In this document: piece after piece, positions 31,167 through 55,882 of the stretch
How the letters are laid out: each line of letters opens with the position of its first letter
How positions within the stretch are numbered: the first letter of the stretch is position 1
Assembly (NCBI GenBank): GCA_037349315.1
Contig: JBAIAC010000024.1
Span: 34,645,501-34,709,500, forward strand
DNA: 64,000 nucleotides
Reading direction: 5' to 3'
Origin: Chelydra serpentina
Taxonomy: Eukaryota; Chordata; Testudines; Chelydridae
Notes under the pieces: generated by a model
The model's database searches: none
The model's input: only the letters and a program-made list of their open reading frames with translations
What the model was told of the DNA's origin: nothing
Program-made: the position numbers and the translations under genes

Positions 31167-31844
31167 TGTGGTGGGGTTAGACTCACCCCTGCGGCGCCTC
31201 CTGCTGGTTTTAGTCGGGAATTAGCTCACCAGCCTCTGGAGCACCGTCTGCAGGCCAGTGATCCGCCTGTCCACCCTGGCCCTGTGTCCCTCCCAGGCCC
31301 CGGTGCCCTTTTAACTGGGGTGCTGCCCCCTGGCAGTACCCCTAGATCTGGGTCTCCCCTCCCCAGGGGAACCCCCAACCCACTATCCCCACCTCACCTC
31401 AGTCGTAGGCTACTGCCAGTCACCAGCTAGCCCCCACACCCTGGGGCAGACTGCAGTATAAGCCACTCATCACAGGCAAAGGGGGTTTGGACCTGCTGCC
31501 TCAGCCTACCTGTGGGCTGCCCCCACAATCCCAGTACCTAGTGGGGCCTAACCCTAGGCCACAGCCTGGGGTTTTCTCAGGCCGGAGCTCCTCTGGCCTT
31601 CCCCAGCCCTGCTCTACCCTAGGTACCTGGTCAGGTCCCTGCAGCCAAGCCCTTCCCTCTCTAAAGACACAGAGAGAGTCTGTTTGCTCCAGGCCCACTG
31701 CCCTCTTAAAAGGGCCAGCTGGGCCCTGATTAAACTGGCCCCAGCTGTGGCTGCCTTGCTCGTCAGCCCAGCTTCTGAGCCTCAGCCCTCTCCCAGGGCT
31801 ATTTCCAGCCCCTCCGGGTAGGAGCGCGGTTCCACCCCACTACA
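31167..31844. mobile_element. Solo LTR
   Basis: A 678-bp GC-rich block begins TGTGGTGGGGTTAG and ends CCACCCCACTACA. Exact 5-bp duplications CCATC lie on both sides (31162-31166 and 31845-31849). TG...CA ends with a 5-bp duplication and no internal genes fit a solo LTR. Family not identified. Confidence 0.7.
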
Positions 31845-31849
31845 CCATC

Positions 31850-44798
<12,949 letters not shown>

Positions 44799-45362
44799 CA
44801 GATTTTGTTATCAGCCTGTTTCTCAAGACTGTGCATTAGGGATCTCAACAAGAATTCCGTGTGGAAGATTTCATCATGCACTGGAAGGAAAGGATCACTA
44901 CACTGAATCTGAGCAAGAACATGTTAATGATTTTGGAGAACCAAAGGGTTAAAGACAGAAACTGATATATGTAAAGCTGATGAAAAATATTAAAGGGGAA
45001 AGCATAGTGCAAGTTGCTAATAAAAACTTGAAAGGAACAAAATGTTTCCAAGTAACTATAATTAGGAATGTTTACAGCTTGAACTTGAGGTTATATTAGA
45101 TGATTTTACTGTTTTGATTGCTGCAGAAATATCTCCTATGCACTCTTTGCAAGAGCACATGACAATATTTGTCAGACTGTATCTGTTTTTGCAAATTGAT
45201 TATATTTAATGTTAGTAAATGTGTTTTTAACTGTTTGTCTATAGGGATAAAATTGAATATAATGGTTCTGATTAAGGATTCCTTATTAAAGCTGAGAAAA
45301 CTGTGATTGAAAGACATTTTCACACATATCCAAGATTTTTATATTTATGGAAGGCTGATTTT

Positions 45363-45368
45363 AATAAA
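45363..45368 (+). terminator. SLC35A3: Candidate SLC35A3 poly(A) signal, proximal
   Basis: AATAAA about 565 bp after the stop codon. Confidence 0.4.
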
Positions 45369-46053
45369 CAGAAGTCTGAATTCTGTTCCTTAACTATATA
45401 AAGTTCTTATAAGGTCCCGGTTCTGACTTAAATCTGTAAAAGAGAGCAATTCAGAGTTAGGGCTAAACATTCCAACCTTAACTAAGGTGGTCACTAGTAT
45501 TATAAGCCATCTAATAACTCTTCATGAACACACAACATAGGTTCCAGCAGTAACCCAGCACAACGGCATTGGTGTTTAAAGATGGAGTGCTTGCTTCGAT
45601 AACATTCATTCCTTTATCCCTGTTGATATAAATCAAATTTTTAGTATTACCTTAGAGTAGCTTTTATGGCTTGTTTCCTTTGGAGATTTTTTTTTTAATT
45701 GTGATTTTTTTTATTTTTTTTTAAACCTTAACAAATAAATTTTTTAAATTATTATCTTTTACAGCTTGTTTTGGATCCACTATGGTATATAATGTATATA
45801 CTGTAATGTACCATGTTACAAGGTTTTTTTAAAATGGGTGTTAACTCATAAGAACTCCTCCAAGGCTGTTTCAGTACATTTGTATATAATGGCTTGCTTA
45901 GAGATTTTTTTATTTGTTTCAGGAGTCACTGAGCCAATAGACTAAATGGGCCTTCTGGAGCTATTCAGTCTAGTGTTAGAATTACATAATTAGGAAACAT
46001 GCTGATTATAGTAAACAAGAAAATCATGGGGAATAGTTATTGTATAATAGAAA

Positions 46054-46059
46054 AATAAA
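46054..46059 (+). terminator. SLC35A3: Candidate SLC35A3 poly(A) signal, distal
   Basis: AATAAA in GAAAAATAAAAACATA, about 1.26 kb after the stop; a third AATAAA at 45734-45739 lies between. Confidence 0.35.
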
Positions 46060-46075
46060 AACATATATTATCCTT

Positions 46076-48338
46076 TTTTACCTAAAAATACTAAAAGCAA
46101 TTAGACCATGTTATGGACAAATCTCTTGCTAAATTATTTACATATACCTATTTGTTCCACTCATACTGTTCCCTTCTCCTCCCCCCCCCCCCCCCAACCC
46201 TCCCCAAAAGCTTAAAAATAAATTGTTTTCATAAGATCTTTTATGACAAGTATTAATGTGGAGTGTCTTCTCATCTAAGTATTACACTTGTGAAAGTATA
46301 CATTTTTAATAGAAATGTTGATAGTCCCTTACCTGTTGCATCACAGATAGTGAAAATCAAAGTATTTAATGTCACACATGTACGGGTCAGCAGAAATTAA
46401 AATTGTTGTTATGACAGAAGAGTTTTAAAAAATGTTTACCAAAGTATTGCAGCCTGTTTTTCAAAATGTTTTAGTGATGGATTAATAGAGAATTCCACAG
46501 AAAATGCTATAAAATGCCATGAGATTTTAAAGTAAACTATTATAATGGAGAGGGCAAAAATTATTCTTATTTCCAGCAGGTAAGAATAATGCTTTTTTCT
46601 AGGTAATGATATGGATTAATCAACTTTAATCAAACTTTTGTGTTTACTACTAGGGAAATAGAATAGAGGACTCCCAAAATGTATGCAAGTGGTTGAACTA
46701 GAGATACTATCGGCTCTAAGATCTATGAATAATTGTTATGCTCTCTGATCTCCAGATCAAGGAATATCATACCTTCAAGACCTATCTTATAGGTTGTCAC
46801 AAAGTGATTTACAAACTAGATCACTTCACTCACCACTGAAATGCACTGCTGAGGTAAAGTGTGATAACTAACAGTGCACAGCAATACTTACATAGCAGTT
46901 TAGGACAGGAAATGAAGGATGCCTTATCTTCTTAAAACTACATAAGGAATTTATGTAGTTGGAATACAATTACCTGAATTGGAACTTGGCCAGGACAATA
47001 TCATCCTCAATTTCATGAGATTTACAGTAGTTGTAATTAGCAGGTGACTTCTATTGGCTAATCCATTGAGAAACTTCTTTCAATTTGAAGAAAAGCAAGG
47101 GAAAGTGTTTTGGGGGAGGAAATGGAGTCAAAAGGCACTGCGTTGTCAGACCATAGACCGTGATTGGCAGGGTCTGCTGTAAGATATCCAGTCTTGCTCT
47201 TTCACCCGGGGCTGGACCAATATCACAACAAGCATCAGTTTAAAGGGAAGAACAGACACATGACATTGTGAATAAAATAGGTTACCTCCAGGCTTTGGAA
47301 AACATCTCTCTGCTGCATTAAGGGGGATATCCTGTTCCTGGAATATATGGAACCAATGTGGTTGCTATGGAAAGGAAGAGGGCAGGATTTGAAGAGGCTA
47401 CTCAGGTTGTCTGCATCTTGTGTGTGAAGCAATGCTGTCTGGAGGGCACAGTTACACTTTCTCACAGGAATAGTTTGAGCCAGGTAGGATGACATGCAAC
47501 TGTGGATCCACTGGCCATCCATTCCTATGAAGAAAGTACAGAAATTGCAGAACCATGGCCATTGCAGAGCATTCAGAAGCCTGAAAAGTAGCAGGGACAT
47601 GGTGTGCTTTACACATATCCCAAAGCTAATTTTTAGCACGCAGATTTTCCAGGTCTAAGAAAGACTTTCTGACCCATCTTTTCATTCTTTAGAATAGTCG
47701 ATTAATTAATGTAGTGTGTATATTTAGGTAGCTTATGTATACTTAGTACCAAACTTCTATTTTAATATTTATAAAGTTATAGCATGGTATTTATTTACAA
47801 CAACATGAACGTGATTATTTGTTTTTTGAAAGGCACACATTATGGAATTACCAGTATTTTATTTAATACTGTATTTGGAAATCACCTGAGGTCCTCTAGA
47901 ATGTTCAGCAACAGTAAACTGTCGGGCCAGCTAGAACAAAAGAAAAGCATCATAGCTTGAAACTACTGATATATGGAATTATCCTGCAAGTGAAATAAAC
48001 CAGCAACTCAGTGGTGGGGAAAATGTGTGGTTAAAAAAATATTTTTTTTTCACAAATTGATATAATCTATCCACAAGTGCCCATTAAAACTGTTGTATCA
48101 CAGAGAATTCAAATAAGTTTGCCTGTAGCTTTATTAAACTTATTTGTTTTTGACAAAGTACAACACAGTTGCTGTGTCACCAAGAATTTTGAAACCTGTA
48201 GGTAGATCGTTGGATTAGTGTTCTAGTTCTTAATTATATAAAATAACTTGTTTCCTGTGATTTTTACCTTTTTGTTTCCTTTCTCTTCATGAAATGGATC
48301 TTGTGTTTTAATTACACTTGCTTTTCAGGTACTTAGAC
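46076..48338. other. Intergenic sequence after SLC35A3
   Basis: AT-rich. A C-run at 46181-46195 and short unplaced GC-richer stretch at 47100-47640 are the only features. The reverse-strand frame at 47235-47639 has no recognisable domain. Confidence 0.4.
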
Positions 48339-48718
48339 CAGTGGTTCTCAACTAGGGGTACGGGAACACCTGGGGCTACGCAGAGGCCTTCCAGAAGGTA
48401 CATCAGATCACCTAGGTATTTGCCTAGTTTTACAACAGGCTACATAAAAAGCACTAGTGAAGTCAGTACAAACTGAAATTTCATACAATCACTTGTTTAA
48501 AATGCTTTGTATACTATACACTGAAATGTAAGTACAATATTTATATTCCATGATAAAAATGAGAAAGTAAGCAATTTTTCAGTAATAGTTTGCTGTGACA
48601 TGTTTGCATTTTTATGTTTGATTTTGTAAGCAAGTACTTTTCAAGTCAGGTAAAACATGGGGGTACACAAGACACTCCCAAAAGGGGTACAGTAGTCTGG
48701 AAAGGTCGAGAGCCACTG
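48339..48718. mobile_element. hAT MITE (CAGTGGTTCTCAAC type)
   Basis: Ends CAGTGGTTCTCAACTAGGGG and GGTCGAGAGCCACTG are inverted repeats. Flanks ACTTAGAC (48331-48338) and ACTTTAGAC (48719-48727) are an 8-bp duplication with one added T. Confidence 0.75.
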
Positions 48719-48859
48719 ACTTTAGACGTCCTTTCTTTGGTTTGGGGCACATGTAATTTAACTTATTTTCATGGGTATAATTTAGAAGAATGTAATTGAT
48801 TTCCTTTTTTTTGTTCAACTGTTTTTCAATTGATAAATCAATCTTGGCATTTGTTATAC

Positions 48860-49534
48860 CACCAGTTCTCAATCTTTAGCAACCCGAGGACCCCCATTTT
48901 GATTTAAAATTTTTCATGCACCTTTGGCTTGGCTTCTAATTTTCCCTGGGGGTATTTAACTCCCGCTCAGCCCCTACCCCCCCATTGCACCCCCATGGCC
49001 CCAGCCCCGCCCCACCTCTTCCTGCCCCTGTTCCACCCCTGTCCCTCCTTTTCCCTGCTTATTTCCACCCCCTACCACAGGGGGCGACTTCCGGCCCCGC
49101 CCGTGGGTGCTGTCACCCGGCATCGGGGGCGGGGTCCCGCCCGATGCCGGGCCCCGCCCCCGACGCCGGGCGACATTGCGGGGCCCCGACGCCGACGCAA
49201 CCTTGCCCAGCGTCGGGGGCGGGGCCCCGCAATGTTTCCCGGTGCCCGGTAAGTTTGCCGCGGGTCCGGGGCGGGCGGGGAGTTGCCGGTGGGTGCAGAG
49301 CACCCACCAATTTTTCTCCGTGGGTGCTCCAGCACCGGAGCACCCACGGAGTCGGCACCTATGCCCCCTACCCTGAGCGTGCCCCCCTGCTCCTCCCTCC
49401 CCCCCCCCAGTGCCTCCTGCATACCGCAGAACAGCAGGAGGGAGGGGGAGGAGTTGATCAGCAGAGCCAGTGGCCCCAGACATGACTCACGGACCCCGTG
49501 GACTACCCTTGTGAACCCAGTTTGAGAACCGCTG
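48860..49534. mobile_element. hAT element carrying a nested hAT MITE
   Basis: Ends CACCAGTTCTCAATC and GTTTGAGAACCGCTG are inverted relatives of the CAGTGGTTCTCAAC type. TGTTATAC and TGTTATGC flank it (7 of 8 identical). The second hAT family is nested at 49076-49363. Confidence 0.7.
49076..49363. mobile_element. hAT-type MITE, copy 2
   Basis: Ends CACAGGGGGCGACT and the inverse of CATAGGTGCCGACT; exact 8-bp duplications CCCCCTAC (49068-49075 and 49364-49371). Internal GC-rich repeat as in copy 1 (4919-5330), in opposite orientation: the GGGTGCTCC hairpin is near the right end. Confidence 0.75.
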
Positions 49535-50104
49535 TGTTATGCTATTCATGTATTGCTTATTCCTGATCAGCCATTCATGTTCTGCTCCCTTGTAGTAAGA
49601 TTTTCCCCTGATTAGTCACTGATCATGATTAATTTTGCTTTTGTATTACTGATATTATTTCCAGCCTAACATTATTGAGAAAGGGGTTATAATATTCCTT
49701 TTTTCTCCCCCCCAAACTAGATATTTTCCTGTAATAATGAGAAATATAACATTACAAATCAAACTGCTTGTGTTACAGAAAAGTTAATGTAAAATAAATG
49801 TCTGTGGCACTCAGTTATTGTGTGAAGATCCAAGGAGTGATCCTAGTAGACCTTTGTTTAATTGTGCTGCCCATTTGTAATGTTAATTTTTTTCTATAGT
49901 AAATCAATCCAGAACTAAGGAATTCCACTCTTTCCAGGTGAGCATATTGTGTGTATTCATGCATACATAAGTGCCTGAGAATCAAAAGACGTTAGTGGGA
50001 AAGATATAGGGAGAAGTAAAGCAAAATACACGGGTTCGTACTGGATGACCTAAATGATCTCTTCTGACCCTTCTCTTTTTCAGCCAAATTCTTTCCTTCG
50101 ATGA

Positions 50105-50850
50105 ATGTATGGTTCCTACTAGGCGGGGGTGTGGAGAGGGATCAGAGCAGTCACGGGACGGGGGGGGGGGGGGAGTTGGATGGGTCAGGAGTTTTGGGGG
50201 GCTGTCAAGGGGCGGGGTGTGGAGAGGGATCAAAGCAGTGATGGGACAGGGAGTAGGGGGGTTGGAAGGGTCGGGAGTTCTGTGGGGGCTGTCGGGGCAG
50301 GGGTGTGGAGAGGGATCGGAGCAGTCAGGGAGCAGGGCGGGTTGGATGGGTTGGGAGTTCTAAGGGGGAACTGTCGGGGCGGGGAGTGGTTGGATGGGGC
50401 ATGGGAGTCCCGGGGGTCTGTCTGGGGGTGGGGGTGTGGATAAGGGTTGGGGCAGTCAGGGGACAGGTAGGGGGTAGGGTCCTAGGGGGGCAGTTAGGGT
50501 GGGGAGGGTCTCAGGAGGGGGCAGTCAGGGAACAAGGAACAGGGATGCTTAGGTAGAGGGTGGGGTTCTGGGGGGCAGTCAGGGGTAGGGGTCCCAGGAG
50601 GGGGCAGTCAGGGGACAAGGAGCAGTGGGGGTTCTGAGGGGGGCAGTCAGGGGGTAGGAAGTGGGAGGGAGTGGATAGGGGCGGGGAGGAGGGAACCTGG
50701 TCTGGGGAGCAGCCCCTGGGCACGGCTCGCCCCTGGGGTCTCTAAAGGCTTCTTGGGATTTGCTTCTCAATGAACCGATGTGTGGCGGGGAGGGGGGGGC
50801 GCAAGGTGGAGTTTTCGCCTAGGGCACAAAATATCCTTGCACCGGCCCTG
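50105..50850. repeat. GC-rich tandem repeat ending in a hAT terminus
   Basis: About seven diverged units of roughly 90-100 bp with GGTGTGGAGAGGGATCAGAG and GGGGGGCAGTCAGGGG. The right end CCTTGCACCGGCCCTG is the inverted CAGGGCCGG end seen at 63273, but no left terminus was found. Likely a hAT element whose core expanded as a minisatellite. Frames on either strand are low-complexity. Confidence 0.55.
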
Positions 50851-50895
50851 CGTACAACAGTTCTTGAACAGAGTGCAATGTGTTTGTCCTCCAGT

Positions 50896-50942
50896 TATCA
50901 TTTAGGGGATGACTTGATCTCTTTGGCTTTTGTCTTATTTTT
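50896..50942 (+). repeat. Direct repeat, left copy
   Basis: TATCATTTAGGGGATGACTT and the following 27 bases recur at 51723-51771, bracketing the LINE 3' fragment. Confidence 0.85.
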
Positions 50943-51722
50943 GATCTCACTGGACCCTGAGATCAACCGTAGAATTGACAAGGCCTTCACAATTTTGGCC
51001 AGATTGTCACAGAGAGTATGGAACAATAACATGCTGACCATCAACACAAAGGTCGCTGTGTACCGTGCATGTGTGTTAAACACTTTTCTCTACGCCAGCG
51101 AAATTTGGACCCTCTACGCCTCGCAAGAAAAGAGACTGAACACCTTCCACATGCGCTGCCTCCGTCGCATACTCGGGATCACTTGGGGTGATCGAATAAT
51201 GAACAACGAGGTGCTGGAATGTGCCAAGATCTCCAGCATGTTCACTCTCCTCCGTCAATGCCGCCTCAGATGGCTTGGCCATCTAAGTCGCATGGAAGAT
51301 GGATGGATCCCCAAAGACCTGTTGTATGCCTAACTTGCCTCCGGAAACAGAGCTACAGGACGGCCCCATCTTCACTTCAAGGATGTTTGTAAGAGGGACC
51401 TGAAGACTGTTCAAATCGACATCAACAGCTGGGAAGAGCTCGCCCAGGACAGATGCAGATGGAGACACGCTCTGACCACTGGATTGAAAACTGGCGAAGA
51501 CAAGCTGCGGCAGCTTGCTGAGGAAAAGCGGGTTCAACGAAAAAGGAAGCAGCGGCTCCAACCCACAGCTGACACCGCCTTCAAATGCAGCAAATGCAAT
51601 CGAGACTGCCACTCTTGTGTGGGGCTCCACAGCCACAACAGACGCTGCACAACCATCAACTAAACATTCCCCATGGGCGCATATCCATCGTCTCTTGAGA
51701 CTAACGGACGCCAACAGTCTCT
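50943..51722 (+). pseudogene. Non-LTR retrotransposon 3' end (RT tail and zinc-finger-like end)
   Basis: One frame (from about 50940 to 51331) encodes LDPEINRRIDKAFTILARLS, then VYRACVLNTFLYASEIWTLY, CLRRILGITWGDR and RLRWLGHLSRMEDGWIPKDL. This is the conserved C-terminal region of L2/RTE-like LINE reverse transcriptases. After a stop (TAA where family members have Glu-Leu-Ala context), the same frame continues to a C-x2-C...H-x4-C-like end at about 51585-51655. It lacks the RT catalytic core. It is flanked by long direct repeats. Confidence 0.75.
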
Positions 51723-51771
51723 ATCATTTAGGGGATGACTTGATCTCTCCTTTGGCTTTTGTCTTATTTTT
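51723..51771 (+). repeat. Direct repeat, right copy
   Basis: Same as 50896-50942 except for a 3-base insertion within CTCTCCTTTGG. Consistent with an unusually long target-site duplication. Confidence 0.85.
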
Positions 51772-54111
51772 CTTTAATGGACAGCTGTTTCCTTTCATGA
51801 TAATCAGTAAGGCCAAGAAAACGGTGCTTTCTTCTTTCCCATTCTGGTCTTTTTATGTGCTGGCACAAGGTGACATTTATGGGGAGATGGACTGAGCTTC
51901 ACCTGTGATTAATCTGGGGCTGTAGGACTAGGGATCAGATGGTAGCCTGGCTGAGGGACTACCAAGAGCTCAGTTAAGGGAGTGAATTGCAAGGAGCAGG
52001 GAAAAGAACCAAGTTATTAGCTGCCTCCCAAATGCCCTGGTAAATGAGAACTGCAGGGAGCAGGAAGGCTCCCACAGGAGTCCCTGGGTTAGTGCAACAA
52101 CCCAGAGGGGCCAGGAAAAGCCTCGGAACTGTAGCATTGTTGGGTAGAGGAATTACTTTATTTTGATATTTTACTTAAGTTCGTGGTTAACCAATAAATT
52201 GTGTCCTGAGGCAAGGGCCTGAACCAGCTGCTGGCATGTCCCTGATCCTTCGCTGGCTGGTGGGAGAGCCCACCAGTTTACACATGGGTACAGTGGTTGA
52301 GCGTCTAGCACACTGCACTGAACTCTTGAATAGTTCAAGACAAATAGTTCTGGCCAAAATCTGAGCCAGCCCCAAGCCAGCCAGGTTGAGTTGGCGGGAC
52401 ATTGTGAACTGGAATCAGTAGACATGCAGCATTGCATGTCACAGTACTGACATTGTCAAGCCAAGCTTTCAACACAGAAGAGCATCTCCAGGAGCTGCTG
52501 CCACTTTGGGACGCAGCATGTCTTTGTGAACAATCAGAGGTCCGTGGACCACAGAAAGGGGAATGCTGGCTTGGATCAATGTTCATTAACCTTTCATGAT
52601 CTGACATTTCTATTTTAGGACTGTTACTTGGAGGTTGCTACATCAACCCTTTTTTTCAAAACTTGCTCAGACTGAAGTTTACATAGTTGGCGACCGTCCA
52701 GTGTATTGAGGAAAACGTTGCATTCCTTCATATGTTAGTAGGTAAAACCCTCTAGGCTGAGACTGATGCAAGATTCCAGTTCATTCTGATCTGTTTTCAA
52801 ATGGTAAAAGTGTAGACTGGAAAAGGGGCTTCTTGAAACAACACACTTGGGCTTTTGTTTTCAGGTTACATTGAACTTTGCTGACAAAGGCCTCCACAGT
52901 CAAGCTAAAAGATTATTCAGCCATTCATCTCTGTGCAGCCTTATTGCAAGTTCTCACCAGGAGCATTTCTCAACATGTGCAAATTGCCAGTTGCCTTTGA
53001 AAGGGAAGATTTTCATTAAAATTGGCATTTTTGAGCCACCCGCTCACTAGTGTTACCCAAAGTAACATGGTTTGTGCATCAGTATGCCAGCAATTTAGCA
53101 GCCCATTGCTACACAGAGCTAACCAGTTTCCAGTCTTCTTAGCATTGATTTACCAATTTTTGAAAGATACTTTTAACATTAGATGTTTCACGTAAGGTAC
53201 TTCCCCGTTGACAGCTTAATTGATTTTTTCACTATTACTTTGGGTAGGAGACACAAACAGAAAAGTCCAGCAGGTGAGCAAAGAGGACAGTTATGTCAAA
53301 ATCAGCACTATGGCGGGTGGATTTTTGGTTTGGTTTGGTTTTTGCTAAAACATTAGACTGAAACTATGGATTTTCCACCAAAATGAAAATGTTCATTTTG
53401 ATAGAAACTTTGCAGTTTTTCAACGAAAGAACAAAAATGTTTCCTTCCTTATTTTTATCTTTTGTAGCAGAATTCAGGCACACTGGAGGGAAGATGTGTC
53501 TGTACCTTTGGCATAATTATGTCTCCTTGTACAGCCAAAGCTAACATTCACTTTCCAGATAAGTAAAGAGATCCATCTGAAAGACCTTCCCCCTCCCTCC
53601 CCCCCACTTTCCTTTTGGGCCTGTATTTCAATTAGGTTTAGTGATGTCGTTTATTAATAATGAAGCCTTTTTTTATCTCCGCTAGAACAGTGTCCTGTAC
53701 TTTTAGTGATCTTGTTAAAAGAACTCAAATTAACAAATTCCATCAGATTAAGGAGTCCATAGTCTCCCTTTGGTGTGTGACACACACTAGATCCATTACT
53801 GTTAATGGCGGTTACCTCTGTAAATCAAAAGGAGAATAAAGCTTTAAAAGCTTAATTATGGCATCAAATTACAGTAAAGTGGGGACAGCTTTAATTATAG
53901 GTTTTCTAATCTCAGGAGAGATCAGACTAATACCATGTTGAAGCTCATCAGGATTCTCTCTTCCCTACACCAAATGGCACCACAGGCAAGGAGTGTCTTC
54001 GGTGCCCCCCTCCATTTGTTAAACTTTTGAATACCTTATTTTTTATTGCATTTGCAGCCCATATCACAACTTTAATGCAGAAGTTGCATTCATGATTTAT
54101 CCCTGTCATTT
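51772..54111. other. Intergenic sequence
   Basis: The stretch 51900-52620 is less AT-rich and may be repeat-derived, but ends and family are not evident. The rest is AT-rich with nothing recognised. Confidence 0.35.
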
Positions 54112-54707
54112 AAGATGGACTTCAGACAAGCAAACTTTGACGCCCTCAGGAAACTGATGGGCAGGATCCCATGGGAAGCTAATATGAGGGGGAAAGGAGT
54201 CCAAGAGAGCTGGCTGTTTTTTAAAGAAGCCTTATTGAGGGTGCAGGAACAATCCTCCCACTGTGCAGAAAGAATAGCAAATATGGCAGGCAACCAGCTT
54301 GGCTTAACAGAGAGATCTTCAGTGAGCTTAAACACAAAAAGGAAGTTTACAAGAAGTGGAAACTTGGACAGATGACATGGGAGGAGTATAAAAATACTGC
54401 TCGAGCATGCAGGGGTGTAATCAGGAAGGCCAAAGCACAATTGAAGTTGCAGCTTGCAAGGGATGTGAAGGGTAACAAGAAGGGTTTCTACAGGTATGTT
54501 AGCAAGAAGATGGTCAGGGAAAGTGTGGGCCCCTTACTGAATGGGGGAGGCAACCTAGTGACAGATGATGTGGAAAAAGCTGAAGTACTCAATGCTTTTT
54601 CCCCCTCGGTCTTCACAGACGAGGTCTGCTCCCAGACTGCTGCACTAGGCAGCACAGTATGGGGAGGAGGTAAGCAACCCTCAGTGGTGAAAGAACAGGT
54701 TAAGGAC

Positions 54708-55150
54708 CAGAGCCGTAAGTAGGAATTTCTGCGCCCGAGGCAGGGGCGCAGAAATTCCTAGGGGCTTACCCTCCACCGAATTGCCACCGAATTGCCACCG
54801 AAGCCGCGGCACCGGCGTACCTCCCGCAGGTAAGCGGAAGCAGCTTCGGCGGCAGGGCGGAAGTGCTGCTAATAATACCCTCCCCCAGCTTCAGCGGAGG
54901 GTATTATTAGCAGCACTTCCGCCCTGCCGCTGAAGCTGCTTCCACTTACCGCCGGGAGGGTCCGCCGGTGTCGGCGGCAATTTGGCAGAGGGGGCCTTCT
55001 CCACACACCGGCGGACCTCCCGCAGGTAAGCAGGGGCGGCTTCGGCAGCGGGGGAGGACGGGCGTGCCCCTGGCAGCAGGCTTTTGTGCCCCTGCCAACA
55101 GTGCGACCCAAGGCGAGTGCCTCACTCGCCTCGCCCTCGTTATGGCCCTG
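54708..55150. mobile_element. hAT element with large internal palindrome
   Basis: Ends CAGAGCCGTAAGTAGG and the inverse of CAGGGCCATAACGAGG; exact 8-bp duplications TTAAGGAC (54700-54707 and 55151-55158). Arms of about 80 bp or more (54802-54883 and 54896-54975) centred near 54890 could form one large hairpin. No coding region. Confidence 0.85.
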
Positions 55151-55443
55151 TTAAGGACTATTTAGAAAAGCTGCACATGCACAAGTCTATGGGTCCAGAT
55201 CTAATGCATCTGAAGATGCTGAGGGAGTTGGCTAATGTGATTGCAGAGCCATTGGCCATTATCTTTGAAAACTCATGGTAATCGGAGGAGGTCCTGGATG
55301 ATTGAAAAAGGCAAATATAGTGCCCACCTTTAAAAAAGGGAAGATGGAGAATCCGGGGAACTACAGACCAGTCAGCCTTACCTCAGTCCCTGGAAAAATC
55401 ATGGAGCAGGTCCTCAAGGCATCCATTTTGAAGTACTTGGAGG

Positions 55444-55619
55444 GGCTGACGCCGACTTCCGTCAGCGCCCGTGGGTGCTGACGCCCGGCATCGGGGGCGG
55501 GGCCCCGCAACATCTCCCGGTAAGAGGTGAGCTGGGCACGGGCCCTGGGGCTGGCGGGGAGCTGAATTTTTCCCCGTGGGTGCTCCAGCCCCGGAGCACC
55601 CACGGAGTCGGCTCCTATC
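55444..55619. mobile_element. hAT-type MITE, copy 3
   Basis: Ends GGCTGACGCCGACT and the inverse of GATAGGAGCCGACT; exact 8-bp duplications CTTGGAGG (55436-55443 and 55620-55627). Removing it restores the CR1 reading. Shortest of the three related copies, with a single GC-rich core motif. Confidence 0.85.
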
Positions 55620-55882
55620 CTTGGAGGAGAGAAAAGTGATCAGGAACAGTCAACATGGATTCACCAAGGGCAAGTCATGCCTGACCAACCTCATTGCCTT
55701 CTATGATGAGATAACTGGCTCTGTGGATATGAGGAAAGCGGTGGATGTGATATATCTTGACTTTAGCAAAGGTTTTGATACGGTCTCCCACGGTATTCAT
55801 AGAATCATAGAATCTCAGGGTTGGGAGGGACCTCAGGAGGTCATCTAATCCAAACCCCTGCTCAAAGCAGGACCAACCCCAA

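Larger units (their letters stand above)
44799..46075 (+). other. SLC35A3: SLC35A3 3' untranslated region
   Basis: AT-rich, without recognised repeats, typical 3' UTR composition. Extent is set by candidate AATAAA signals at 45363-45368, 45734-45739 and 46054-46059; which is used cannot be told from sequence alone. Confidence 0.6.
54112..55797 (+). mobile_element. CR1 LINE, left portion (interrupted copy)
   Basis: Starts within ORF2 at MDFRQANFDALRKLMGRIPW, continues through the linker ([40 protein letters not shown]) to RT ([20 protein letters not shown] around 55350; [35 protein letters not shown]). It is cut at about 55797 by the reverse-oriented CR1 at 55798-60165, and appears to resume at about 60166. 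Two hAT elements lie inside. Confidence 0.85.
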
